Assembly: GCA_905221605.1 (NCBI GenBank)
Contig: CAJNDS010002647.1
Location: 1 to 60,000, forward strand
Direction: 5' to 3'
From: Symbiodinium natans
Lineage: Eukaryota; Sar; Dinophyceae; Suessiales; Symbiodiniaceae
Length of the DNA stretch: 60,000 nucleotides
Shown here: positions 23,640 through 35,389 of the stretch, in pieces
Numbering within the stretch: position 1 is the first letter of the stretch
Layout: each line of letters opens with the position of its first letter
The notes under the pieces: generated by a model
Seen by the model: the letters and a program-made list of their open reading frames with translations, nothing else
What the model was told of the DNA's origin: nothing
Database searches by the model: none
Program-made: the position numbers and the translations under genes

Positions 23640-26600
23640 CCCAATGCAGTCCGATCTTGACACGTGACTTGCATGCACAAGGCGTCTTATCCCGCGTCCT
23701 TCGAAGTAAGGAGAACTTCTCGTCAGAGATGCCCAGGCTCACGCCCAGTTCATGCTCCTGATCGAGTGAGGACGTTACAGCCCTGGTCTTCCCTGACCTG
23801 CAAGCTGGAAAAATCCAAACTGCTGCCGGCTCCTGCTTTCGCTCAGACAACCTGGCAGAAACAAAAGGAGTAGGCCGAGTAGGGGAGACCACGGCACAAG
23901 GCAATCGTGCCTGACTTGCTCCATCATCATCTGGAAGAAGTCATGGAACCTCAATGACAGCTCCATGGTAAGGCAGAGAAAAAGATCCCCAAAGAAAGCA
24001 AGTGGAGCGGCGGGGCGATGCAGACATGATCACATCCAACCATGACATCCAGCCGCTCGGAGGCTGATCCCAAACTCTGCGATCACGCCAGCAAGAACCC
24101 AACACCCTGCTGAATTTCAAACTTTGATGGGGGATTCCTCTCCTTCAAGCTAAGCGAGCTAAGCAAGCTATGGTTCTAAGGCTCGGCCAAAGAATGCCAT
24201 TTCTGGGCTTCCTTCTGTAACAGGATTTCAGGGTAACTCCACATTGTGTCAGCATGCACAGGTGTTTGTTTCTCAAGAAAGGCTGGGCAGTGTTGCCCGA
24301 CTTGGTCTGAGCATGTTGGGCAGCTCTCGCTGTCTAGACCCTAGAGGGGGCCTTCTTGGCGGAAGTCTGGGAGTTGAAAGGTGGGAGATGGGACACATCG
24401 GATTCGAATTCTGTCATGCCCAGGAGCTCCATCAGCTCGAAACTATTGGAGCCGTCCCTGTCCAGCTCCTCGATGACGTGGCCGATCTGCACTGGAATGG
24501 ACATGCAAGGATTTGCAATGGACGTTCCCATGACTGCCCTTGCGAAGGCATACTGTGGCACAAATGTCACAGTCTCGCGGTAAGTGTGCAGAATGCCCGA
24601 AGGCACAGCAAAGCGACAACCCCGGATCGCAGGATTCCAGGATCGCACCTGCTGGAATACAAAAGCCGGCCTCCTGCTGCTCACTCTTTGTTCGCGGCAG
24701 CATCCCAAACTCCTTCAAGTAACAGGCTGATGATGTGGGCTATAAGCGGCTAAGCCCAAGCCTCCAGGATGCCATAGATCTCTTGCATGCTCAGCTCACC
24801 ACCTTCGGACCGAAACTTGAAACATAGGCCGAAACCCAACGACCCCCATCCCCCCCGCTTCAGCTCCGAGATGCTCTGAGTTTCCAGAGGTGCAACCTTC
24901 TTACCACGCCTTACACTTCGCTCTCTGCTTGGGGGGTGGCTTCCATCGCGGTCATAGTGCCGGAAGCTTGCTGTGAGCTCCTTAAAAGCATAAGACCCCG
25001 GGCGATCGCAGGATCTGACACAACGCCCCTTGTGCTTCTTCAATGGTCAACGGCACCACTCTCCTTTTCTAGAGGCATTGTGCTTGCAAGGCTCCTCTTC
25101 CAGGCTGGCCCGCACTGCCACACGCGCCTGTCGTAGAATGAACTTCTTAGCATAAGACAAAAACATTGAATGCACGGCCCCGGTCACGCGGTGGACAAGT
25201 CTTGGACTTTCTTGCAAACGCAGGTGAGAAGAACGATCATTGGATCTACAACTGCAACAAATTTGCGAGAAGATGCACCCTGCCTTTTGCACAAGCTCCA
25301 GTACGGCCTTGTCAACGCGTGGTGCAGAATACACAAACTGTCGATACACTCGGCCTGGCTACCAGCGACTGGTAGCAACCCAATACAAGCTCACACACAA
25401 TGTCTCTCCCATTCATGTAGTGCACATGCAGACTGATTGAGCCGAGCATCGGGAAATTTCGTGTACGGCCTGGCGAACTCTTTGATGATGTCCAGTAGAG
25501 GCAAGCACCTGAATCGAAGGTGTGGTTTGCGAATACTCGCAACTGAAACTGTGGAAAACACTTAAGTGACTGGCGGTGGCTGCTACCGCACACCCCCCCC
25601 CCCGAGTTCCGGGTGAATCCGGGTGGCTGCATTTCTTCGGTATTGGGCGGCGCAGTGCCAATATCCACCATGAAGGGCAGCAGGTCCTCCTTTTTCAGAC
25701 CTGCAAGCGTCAAGTGAAGAACTCCTTTTTCAGACTTGTTCGGGATGGCAAGTGGTGGCCAGGGCTTGGGAGATCCGGGATTCCGGCGCTCTATGGATGT
25801 TCCCGATCCAGTAACCAGCAGTGCTCTGATCATGAGAACACATGGTAGTTTCATTGTAAATAGTGCCCCTTTCTGTCGGGTACCTACCGAAACGTTGCGA
25901 ATACTACGTCTTGCCTTGGTCAGGTCGGCCGAAGGAGTAGCGCTCAAAAACCTTCCATAGGAAGGGAAGGCTGGAGCCTGGGCTGCAGGGGCGACTCAAA
26001 GAGCTTAGATGAGTTTAAGGCGTTTAAGGTTTGGAGTTTCGGGGCAGTGCTGGTTACCAGCAGTTTGGTGAGGCCTGTCCAAGGGGTGCCCAATGGCCAT
26101 ATAGTTATAGTTGTTGCAACAGATTTCCTAGCACGCAATCCGCGTCAACGGAACGTGGCACGCTCTATCGTACGGCAAGACCAATTGCTGTGAGAAGCGG
26201 AATTCGTTGACGATCTCAGGTTCCAAATCGAACCTTGGTTTTCATCGATGCTCTTCACAGCTAATTAGCACAGCTAAGCGCAGCTAGGAAATGTGAAAAA
26301 TGACCTTCTCGATGCTCGTCCGACAACCTCCAAAACCGCCACCTGTCTGCATAGCTCTGGTAGAGTCTGGTATAGGAAAGACCCAGCTAGAGAAGGGAAA
26401 TAGCTGAGGCACTTCTTCGCGATGAGGACCTCCTCCCGTCGGCGCAGGGTCAGCAGCTTGGCCCTAACCTCAAAGGTGCCAAAATGTGCCGAAGCCCAGG
26501 AATCTCGTGGTTGGTGGTCCTTTGAAATCCCATTCCATCTTCCGAAAGAATATTACTGCGAGTGGCCAGTGCTCGACGGTCTGATCGGCATCGGAGCTTT

Positions 26601-28904
26601 TTGCAGCAGCTACTGCTGAGCTGCTGACCTTTTGATAGAACAGTTGAAACTCGTCCAGATTCAGCGCGCCTCACGTACGAGTAGCTGTGTCGGTCTTCGT
26701 CGGTGTTCTGGCCTATTCAATATGAACCTATTCAGTAACCTATTTCGTGAGATTTTGATCAGGCGTCACAAGCCCCGTTCCCGTTTCACTTCTGTGGCAA
26801 GCACAGGTTTGCTGCACGTAGGCAAGGAGCAATCTGCAAACTCTGAGGACTGACACGGTATAGGCAGACATAGTAGACAGTCAACCCAAGCCTTTCCCCT
26901 CTCCATCGCACTGGGTGAAGATGTTGTAAGCCTGTGCACAGAAGCTCCGCCTTCAACTGCTTGGCCAGATCATCGCGAATGCGCTGCAAACTACCGGGCT
27001 ACTTGCTAGCCGCTGGCCTCAGTGCTTTCCTCTGCTGAGCGGAGGAAAAGGCCCAACTTTGTCTCCTGGAAGTATGAGCAGTATGCAGCGTTTAAGGATG
27101 CACCGCCGGGCACAACAAAGCAAGACGATGCCTAGTACAGGTGTAAAGTCTCTGGGATGGGTTGTTGAACTGTTGAATCCATGCGTGGCAACAGGTGCCT
27201 TTCCCTTGGCTCCCTTCCGCCCGATCTGGATGGACAGAAAAGCGGTCCAGGAGCGTCATGACGCCGGCCATGTCCAAACGGTCTTTGCCATGAACGTCTG
27301 CCTGGGCATGTACTGAACTTGTTCACCCTTAGACTCCCTCATACTCCCTCCACGCCGAGCAGTGGATGCATAGTTCGCAATGATTACTGCTTACTCTCAG
27401 GCTGAGGCCTCGTGGAACAGCTTCCAACATTTGACGCTCTGAACCTGCGCTCCATCTCGGGTCACAGAGTTGCGAGGAAGGCACAGCACGACGAATATGT
27501 AACATTTCATATGCAACGATCCAACTAAATGAGTCTGGCATCTTTCAGAGTCGATGATCGATGGCACAGGACCCTTCGAGGCAAACGCTGAGCTAAGGCC
27601 AAGGGCTCCCGCAAAGAGACGAAACCTCCTTCAATGACTTTTCGAGATGTGCTTCGAGATGCTCTGAGCCCTGCTTCTGGCTGAGGTGAGCCAGGCCTGA
27701 CGCACGCGTTCTCGCACTTCCTTCAGCAGCTCCAGGAAGGGCTCAAAGGAGAACTCCTGGAGACAACGCAGCTGTTGCTGAGGACGATGAGTCGGCGTAT
27801 CGGCGGCTGTACGTATGCGATGTTCAGAGTGCGTGACTTGCTAATTTTGCCACGAGCCCAATGGGGGAGGGGCAGAAATGAAAGAGTGGACTAGAAACCA
27901 GGTACAAGCAGAACACAGATTCGACCCTCGCCCCTTTCTCACATGAATTCAGGTTTGTAAGATTTGCTGGAGCTTCCACGGAAGGGCTTCCGCAAGCACG
28001 GAATCCCTTCCGCATGCTTCCGCAGGGACAGCGCCACGCTCATTTCACGCTACCGATGCAACCAGGTTCTTTATTTTTGATAGGTTTCCATTTCGCCTCG
28101 GACTCAAATTTCTGGGTCATCTCGTTGATGCACTCAGTGACCTGCGGTGAGGACAGTCTGGTGGATCCGGAAAGTTGGGCACATGTCGGATGGCCATGCC
28201 CGGACCATACGACGCTTACACAGTGGCACGCTGAATGCTTGTCACTGTCAGCTTCCAGCCTCGAATTTCTCCTCCCTGTTTTGCGGGGTCAAGCCAATGT
28301 CGGCCAGGAGATTTCTAACCTCCTTCGAAGCTTTGCGTTGCACAGTGCAGGGAATGCCAAAGACATGGGAAGCCATACTGGGTATTGTAGGAACATCCTC
28401 TACAATTCTACAGACGAAGCCGCCGGATGGCATCCGCAGGCCCGGATGCACCTCCAAATCCAGGGTGCCACTGCCGTCAAAGTCGTAGTGCCGGAACTGT
28501 ACGTCCAGGTTATTCACCTGGACAATATTGCTTGTGTTCCAAAAAGTCCGAACACCTAGAGCAACTAGAGGGTGCTAGAGGTTCTTCCATGCAGAGAAGG
28601 GTGCAGCTTCGAATCGTTTCTTGAGACAGCAGGGGATAACACAAGCCACTTCAACAGCGACACAGCTGTTCATGCTGATCTGATCTCCCCCTCGTGCCAC
28701 AATCCAAGAATCAACGCAGAAAAGTCGCCCTCAACTCACATGGCTTGCACTTCAACTTCCCGACCGAAACTTCAAACGGATGCAGTGGGACTGCCATCGG
28801 ACGCGGACACTTCAATCTGGGCCTGAACTACGCAGCACGATCCTCGCTTGACTCCCTGCCTCTTGCTCTGCCAGTCCAAGCTTATTTGCAAGCCCCTTGA
28901 GCTC
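23640..28904 (-). CDS. Multi-EF-hand calcium-binding protein, many micro-exons (partial model)
   Basis: Exons are found by joining short frames. The block 28904-28860, 28517-28452 and 28322 to about 28262 reads 'ANKLGLAEQE', 'VQFRHYDFDGSGTLDLE', 'EVRNLLADIGLTPQ'. The block 26931-26892 and 26669-26629 gives 'FTQCDGEGKG' then 'ALNLDEFQLFYQK'. A C-terminal half EF-hand at about 25718-25650 reads 'LKKEDLLPFMVDIG', and a helix at 25530-25470 reads 'LPLLDIIKEFAR'. The last block is 24980-24941, 24802-24762, 24712-24671, 24486-24437, 23949-23911, 23851-23833 and from 23757 on. It gives loops DRDGSGELSMQE and DRDGSNSFEFHD, then 'LSERKQEHELGVSLGISDEK'. At least four 12-residue loops are visible. Three have acid or amide at 1 and 3, G at 6 and E at 12; the DRDGSN loop has N at 6 and D at 12. 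EF-hands bind Ca2+ for signalling or cytoskeletal control. Exons between 28262 and 26931 and between 26629 and 25718 are uncertain, as are both gene ends. It could be two adjacent genes, since the 28.9-28.3 block is 1.3 kb from the next exon. Confidence 0.83.
23758..23832 (-). other. GA-AG intron in the EF-hand gene (75 bp)
   Basis: Exon ...CGAAAGCAG is followed by GAGCCGG, and the acceptor is ...CGATCAG|GAGCATG. Joining gives 'LSERKQEHELGVSLGI'. Because AGGAGC occurs on both sides, the boundary could slide, but only a GA donor keeps an AG acceptor. GA donors are known in dinoflagellate genomes, though rarer than GC. Confidence 0.55.
24437..24980 (-). other. Best-resolved EF-hand exon chain with three GC introns
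   Basis: Four exons of 40, 41, 42 and 50 bases are separated by introns of 138 bp (24803-24940), 49 bp (24713-24761) and 184 bp (24487-24670). All three introns start GC and end AG. The joins restore 'RHYDRDGSGELSMQEIYG', then 'GILEEFGMLPRTKSEQQE', then 'IGHVIEELDRDGSNSFE'. Each junction falls inside a contiguous EF-hand helix or loop, so the frame and phase of every exon are fixed by the motif. The 49-bp intron is unusually short. The chain continues across a 487-bp GC-AG intron (23950-24436) into 'FHDFFQMMMEQVR'. Confidence 0.85.
28323..28859 (-). other. EF-hand 1 exon with flanking introns
   Basis: The intron 28518-28859 is GC-AG and 342 bp. Then come an exon of 66 bases (28452-28517) and a GT-AG intron of 129 bp (28323-28451). 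The second splice joins 'DGSGTLDLE' to 'EVRNLLADIGL', completing a canonical loop D-F-D-G-S-G-T-L-D-L-E-E. One gene therefore mixes GT and GC donors. Confidence 0.8.
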
Positions 28905-28957
28905 CTGTCATGCCGATGGGAATCGATTAAACCTGCTTCACCACAAAACGCAACAAC

Positions 28958-29046
28958 CACCTACATACATACATACATACATATATACATACGTATCCAC
29001 ATATATGTACGTATATGCATGCTTACCCCCCCCCCCCCCCCCCCCC
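28958..29046. repeat. TACA microsatellite followed by 21 C
   Basis: (CATA)n runs into a variable TACGTA segment and then an uninterrupted 21-base C run at 29026-29046. It lies just upstream (in gene sense) of the first detected EF-hand exon. Confidence 0.93.
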
Positions 29047-29089
29047 TGCATGACGTCATTGCGTTATGGCATTGAGGGGGTGGGGTACC

Positions 29090-30900
29090 CACATTCAAAA
29101 CTCGAAAACTTTCAGACTCAAATTCCCAAAGTTCCACCACTCCACAGTTTTCATGCTCAGAATTCCAAAGTTCCAAATTCCAAATCATTCGGCTCAATTT
29201 TGCAATGTTCGAACCAATAGCGTGGAATTTCGGACTTCTTGGAACTTTAGAATGTCGAGTCTCCTGGAAACTCTAAACGTTATTGTTCGGCCCCGAACTG
29301 AAAACACAGCTTTGGACCCAAGTGTTCCAAAATTTTAGACTTGTGAGCTTAAGCCTTGTTTTTAGTTTTGGAAAGGAGGGGCTTCGAGATAATGAGCTGA
29401 ACCCTTTGGAATTTCGGGATGTTTAGGCCCCATAAGCTCGTACAGATCGACTTGCGTTAAACCCAAAAATATTACGGGCTTATAACTATATTCAAGATGT
29501 CCCCTTCTATAACTACAGCTACCGCCTGAGATCCCTGAAGTTAATCATGCGATTCAACATATACCCCATCGATTAGATGTGCCTACGATTTTGAACAATG
29601 TACTTTACGCAAACTTCGGTTTCACTACAGGACCGTGTTTCATTGAAGAAACACGACTATCCTTCAACACTGGTCTATGTCGGGGTTTACTCTATTAAGG
29701 GACAACAACGCGTTGCTAGATGATGATTGGGGCCCTATTAACTCGGCCCCACCCAAAAACAACCCCCGACCACCCGTTTTGCAACAACAGTAATTTGCTA
29801 AATCGACACAATCCAGCTGATTGACATATTTCGGGGCCAGCTCGAATAACATGAATTTAAAAATTGCACTATCATAAATCTCAACTTTGACAATTGGCTT
29901 AGTTAACCAAACCAGGCCCTAACTATGTGGTAAGATACTTACAGGCTGATTGCACTAGCTAAGACACCTGCCTTCGTCAGGAAAATGATTATACAAGTTT
30001 ACCCACCCTGCCGGGTCATTAGTCCATAGTACGTCTCACTGCAACTTGAGTGGAGGGGCCAGCTTCCCCCTTTAAAAAGGGCTCAACTGTCAAGTTGATA
30101 ATCTTTGTATGGTCCGGTACCGTTGGAACTCGTGCAAAAGGTGCCCCTTCGAGGTTTCCGTTTGGACAATTTAGCGATGTCACACACGTCAACCCTTCAA
30201 AGGCCCTTCATGTACAGAGGTAGGTAGCATTATGTAATGCTTCCCACCATTGTTAATTTGGGTAAGTTGACTAATCTAACCAAATTAACCCCGAACTATG
30301 AGAAGGAAGTCTCGTATACTCAAGCGCATTTTGACCAAGTTAGCCACAGGATGAAAAGAACGCTAGTTACACAATGTAACGTCTGCAAATTCTAGTACCC
30401 TCAGACTTGTAGTTTCACATGCGGTGGATATCTTTTGCAGTTCGAATTCAAGGTCAGTTCCACTACTTAGTAAGTTGGATTTCGCCATTCTCTGTACAAA
30501 ACAAATTCAGCCCTCAAGAAACGGGGTTGACTTTCTTGCCTGAACTAAAAGACATACCTACCTTTTCCTTTGTTATTGCATGAAGACTCCGTGAAAACAT
30601 ACTTGGCTACCTTAAAATGATTCCACCCGATCTGGAAACATGATATTTGAACGAATTCCATGACATGTTCGCAGCTTTTGTGTGCTGGCGCATCATATGC
30701 GAATGGTCAGGATAAACATCGGATAGCATCTTCTAAACATGATCAGAATCTAAACACAACGATAACTTTACATGTATGTCTAAACAAAACGTGTGCTTTT
30801 CGGTCAATTGCTGGGGCTGCGGGCTTCGCAGAGGTACATATATGCATTACATAAATATGTGTATATATACACCTAGCGATCCTTGTGTATCAACTTTGTG
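29090..30900. other. AT-richer gene-poor island
   Basis: Many TTCCAAA/TTTGGAA words, few frames over 60 codons and no coding texture. A hairpin GTTAATTTGG / CCAAATTAAC lies at 30252-30261 and 30280-30289. This resembles the 1.3-3.1 kb island in character. Confidence 0.5.
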
Positions 30901-30989
30901 AGTATCAGATTGTGCGTATGTATACAGTTCGCGTCATCCTGTACTCAATCTCTGTCACCTCACTCTCGCGCACAAATGCTGAGATCCAT

Positions 30990-31320
30990 TCACGCACATG
31001 ACAGCCCCGTAGCCTCGTTGGAAATGCTGTACTGCTCCGGCCGTGCAGTGTGACCGCCCTGGATATCGCAACGACTTCGTGAGTATGTGAATTTACCGAT
31101 TGCCGCTCCACATGATTCAGGAGTGCTTGTGCCATGGGCCTTGTTGAGTTTGCTGTCAAAAAGCTTCTTCAGATAGTCAACTCGGTCGCTGTACCGCATC
31201 TGCATATACCTGGCACTTAAGGCCTTAAGGCCCTGACTGCAGCGAAAGAAGGCTTCTGGCAGAGCTCGCCCATGCTGCCCAACACGTCCCAAGAAGACTT
31301 TGCCAACAAGAACACAAAAT
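30990..31320 (-). CDS. Possible unidentified exon
   Basis: One continuous frame of about 100 codons reads 'VGKVFLGRVGQHGRALPEAF', 'LKALSARYMQMRYSDRVDYL' and 'KKLFDSKLNKAHGTSTPES'. It is non-repetitive and rich in K, L and R. A second frame in its first third also looks coding ('EDFVFLLAKSSWDVLGSM'), so a splice inside the block is possible. No family is recognised. Confidence 0.4.
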
Positions 31321-31349
31321 CCTCTTCACATCTATCCCCCAGCCCCTGT

Positions 31350-34300
31350 GTGCCAACTCCTGAAGCCAAACACTGAAGTCACTGAAGTCACACAGATACT
31401 ATTTGGACCTTCAGAAGCCCTCAGGGCCTGAATGCTAAGTTGATGTACCTCCGGGAGGAGAGCATGACCTGGGAATTCCGAAAACGACGGTGGGCACGAG
31501 GCATAACGAGGCCATCTCTTGGCTGTGTTGATCTGAATTACCGGAACTGTTTCACTTTATGGCATGTCTAAGAGGAACAATACAAGAGAGACCAGCGAAA
31601 GGGCCCAAAATTTAGATAAGCCCCCGCATCAAGCTCTCAGGCTCTCAGGCTTGGACATCAGCTTGAATAGCTTTTCGTCGAGCTTTACGCCTGCCGGGTC
31701 CCACAATCACTTCTCGACATGTGAAGAGCCAGCAAGCAGTACAAGCTGGTTGCATTCGCAAAATCTGTTTCCAACTATTCTTCTGCTGGCCCCGTCGAAC
31801 CGACTGTAGCAACTACAGTCGACATATGTGAGCATTTCAACGCCACTCAACGCTGAAAGTGTTTGCTGCATCAGCTGCGTCCGTATGTGTGAGTACCATG
31901 GCCTACTTTCAGGACGAGTCCAATTGTCGAAGCGCTGCAAACGCGGATCGCGGCCTCGAGCCAGTGCAAACAAGGCACTGTGCTGCGCCGAATGTCCAAC
32001 TACATGCAAGTACCGACGATTCCGCTACTAACCACTCCTGCTGCTGACGACACAAGCGCCGCAAAACACAATGTGTAGAAGAGCGAACAATGTATCACGA
32101 TACAGAGGAGAAGGAGAAGCTCATGTGCGCAATTGTGCGCACCTAGACCTCGGGCCACGCTTAAGCTGAGCATGGCGCCGCGTGGGTTCGAGGCCAAGAA
32201 CACGGAGCTGTCCCTGTCTGAATAAGATTTGCGAATTTTGCGATATTTTGAAGACTCTTTGAACGGACCTTGTCAAGCTTCAACACCCTGCTGGCTCTTG
32301 GCTGGGGACTGGAGGGGCCACCAAACAGGCTTCTGCAATACAGAGCTCTAGTGACTCTAATTAGTGTATATTAGTGAGCTGTGCCAGTCAATGTGGATCA
32401 AGAATGTTATCCATGAGTGGCAGTGAAGCTGAATTTGCAGCCAGGCGTGCAGTTCGCTTTGCATGCCGCTGCGAAGCTTGTCGGATTCGTTTGGCATGTC
32501 CTTCGGGCAATCCGGCGAGGAGTTAGCTGTGCATTCGGATCACGGCCTAAACCGATGCTAGACTGAGAAATGTCGATGGCAGTGCTATTCGCCTTTTTGA
32601 AAGACTGGGAACATATAGAGCGCAATCGATGTGCTATGGCCAACATCTAAGCTGCCCACGATGACAGCTGGACGTCTGATGGTCCTTTCAATGGCAATGA
32701 CAAAGAAGTGCCCTAGAGCTCTCCACGAAGGGCTTGAGGCTTCGCCAATGCATCTGGTGCGTGGATCGCTTGCAATCCGCTTTGAGTCATTTGCGAACGT
32801 GCGGCCCATCGCCCGCCTCCGCAAGCTGCATGGTGGCCCAACTCCCAGAAGCTCGCAGTATCGCAAAGACCATCCTGGAGCCACCTGTGTTGCAGGTGGG
32901 CACGTCACCACTGTGCAAGCCCCGCCAGGGCCCATCGCTGGCTCTTTTATGTCCAGGCTCTGAGGTGTCTGATGCTCCGCGCAAGCCTAATATACCACTC
33001 AGCCCTTTCACTCTCAGGTGTTGAAAACATAGCTGATGTGACGTTTCCGTGTCGTGATCCTGCAGCAGAAGCCTGCCCGTTGAGCGGCCGGCGAGGTAGC
33101 CGCTGTGACGAAGGACGAGTTGAAAGACTGTCCTTGCACACATTCCAAGCAAAAGCCTACGCCTAAAATGCCCAAACCCTGCATCGATCGAGGAATCTTA
33201 AACGGAGGCCAACCCCCGCTGGCCGAGCCACAAAAAACCCGCCCTTGGAAATTTTCGACTTGGAAAATTGAGGGCGGCCGCAACGACACCATGCACTGCG
33301 TGAACGTTGGGCAGCAAAGCGTCAGAAAGAAGCTTGCCACAACCTGGCACAGGGGGGTTGCTGGTCATGTTCAGGCCAGCAAGTGCGGACACATGCTTCA
33401 CACATGCTTCCCGTGTTGCAAAGCTCTCAATATGAATGCAGGCCCTGGCGGCTGCCCCGTGTGCTCAGAGAGCCCGAGATGCGGGAGCAGTGCCAGGTCG
33501 AGCTGCAGTGGCCTCGCTTGGCGGGGACCAAGGCTAGTATGCGTAGTGTTAACATACTGAAGGAACTGTAACATACGCAACAACGAAACCCAAAAATTGA
33601 CATCTAAACTACTACTGGACATTAAGAACAAAACTATCCTGCATGACCCCTGCCCCCCCCTCCCCCGCCCAAGAAACAAAAAAATGTCAAGGAGAACCCC
33701 TATTGCCGAGGCAGTCAATGGGGGCCTGGAGCTTCTTCCAGCGACTTGTCGAAGCTCCGTTCGGCGCCTTAGGAGGCAAAATTCAGGGTTTACATTACAC
33801 CGACATGAAGCTCATCTCGTAATTCCTGCACCCCATCTCCAATTCTAGACTCTATGTAGTCGAGAAGTGCTGCCATGCTGCCGTGAACTTTCAAGACTAC
33901 AGTTTAAGGTAAATGCGGAGGGGGTGGTAGGAATGAACAGCCTGGAGCCACAATGATCACGACAGGTCCACAGGAGAGAAAGAAGCATGATTCCGCCAGA
34001 AGCTACCCCACCTTTAACATGTGACATGTGGACCTAACCTACTTGCTTCTGGCCGGATCTTTGAGGTTTGCGTTTGCACAGCAATGGGGGGTTGGCTCGA
34101 GGCAAATCGAGCCCTGTTTATAAGGCTTGATAGGATTCGGAGTTTGGAAGTCTGGGATAAATTGCACGGTTGTGCAGGTGTCTGCCCCGAGACAACAGAA
34201 CTGCCCTGCAAGTAGCCTCCATTCCTAAACTACATACTCCTAAACCACCCTAAACGCTGCAACTACCCCACTCCACAATTGCCCTTGAGATTGCGAGCAG

Positions 34301-34860
34301 GTTGCGATCCAGGGTCAAAAGGCGAGCCCTGAAAGCAGACAGCAGGTCACCAAGTGCAGAATCTAAGCGGGGTTGACCGGGTTGATCGGGTTGACCTAAA
34401 TTTTGCTAGTTTTGTTTTCCGTTTGGTCATGGTACATTCCTTGTAGTTTAGGCTGTTGAAAATCGAAATTAGTTCAGGCTGCTGACAAGGTCCCCCCTCG
34501 CTGCGGTCACGGCAGAAAGCATGGAAGGACTCCGACTGCTGGAGGGCTGACCACATTAATACCAATCATATTAAGGACCATAGCCATATGCGGACCCACC
34601 CAGACACGATGTGTCAACCGCCCGTCGCCCAAAGTGGGTCCGCGGCCAGGCAGCAGGCCGTCGCGTCCAAGCGTCCTATAGTGCAGATGGTTCCGGCGCG
34701 ACGGAGCAACAGGCCATTTGGGAGGTCTGAGGGCTGGTCTGGGGAGTTGTGTCAGCTCCGTTTAGTCTGTTTAGTCCTTGTATGACTATGTCCTTATATT
34801 GGACTCATTTGAACATCTCCCCATCTAGTCCTGGAGACTTTGAACCAGCTCCTCTGCCGA
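31350..34860. other. Spacer with no firmly supported gene
   Basis: Apart from the possible RING-like frame at 33.4 kb, both strands show short frames of mixed quality (for example minus 32830-32640). A CCCTAAA-like stretch (CCTAAACTAC, CCTAAACCACCCTAAA) is at 34225-34255. Confidence 0.35.
33340..33500 (+). CDS. Possible RING-like zinc-binding segment
   Basis: The plus frame holds 'KCGHMLHTCFPCCKAL' followed about ten residues later by 'GGCPVC'. The C-G-H-x2-H-x2-C ... C-P-x-C spacing resembles the second half of a RING finger, a zinc-binding E3 ligase domain. The first C-x2-C pair is not seen in the same frame and would need an upstream exon. This would be the only plus-strand gene in the window, and the minus strand is also open here, so chance is a real alternative. 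Confidence 0.25.
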
Positions 34861-34873
34861 TGGCCTTGGAGCA

Positions 34874-35130
34874 TCAACAGCCAAGAATCTGAGGAGGACA
34901 TTGAGAGGTCTGGTTGAATGTTGCAAAATTGTGCAAAGACAGCAGCAGCTGCCACTTGACATAGTCAAGACCTCCAACAGCATCATGAACATGCGTGAAC
35001 GTCATTGGGCGCCGAGCAACATTCACTGAAACCAACAGTTCCACATTAACACATTGCACATGGCCCCTCAGCTTGGGCCAGGTGCTCTTTGTCGAAACTC
35101 CTGCTGGCCTCATTGTCGCCGTGGGGTTTT
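34874..35130 (-). CDS. Possible unidentified exons
   Basis: The frame at 35025-34880 reads 'FTHVHDAVGGLDYVKWQLLL'. A different frame at 35125-35060 reads 'NEASRSFDKEHLAQAEG'. Both are protein-like and close together on the minus strand. Without a domain or motif the call rests on texture only. Confidence 0.28.
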
Positions 35131-35389
35131 GCAGACGCGGCACATCTCTACTTTTGGACTGTTGCTCCGTTGACCTTCTGGGACTCCTGTTGGAAGTGTT
35201 GAAACCCACAATGACGTAAAACAATTGCGCAAAGTCTGAGTCCGCAACGCTGGACCGCTGCCGAAAGCTGTTAAAGGCGAGCCTGTGGCACTCTGGCTTA
35301 GCACAAGTGTGTACCGTTCGGGAGAATTCTGTCTGCACATGACAGCACCTGCCTCTATGATGCTGTTACTCTGTGACACTCGATGATAG

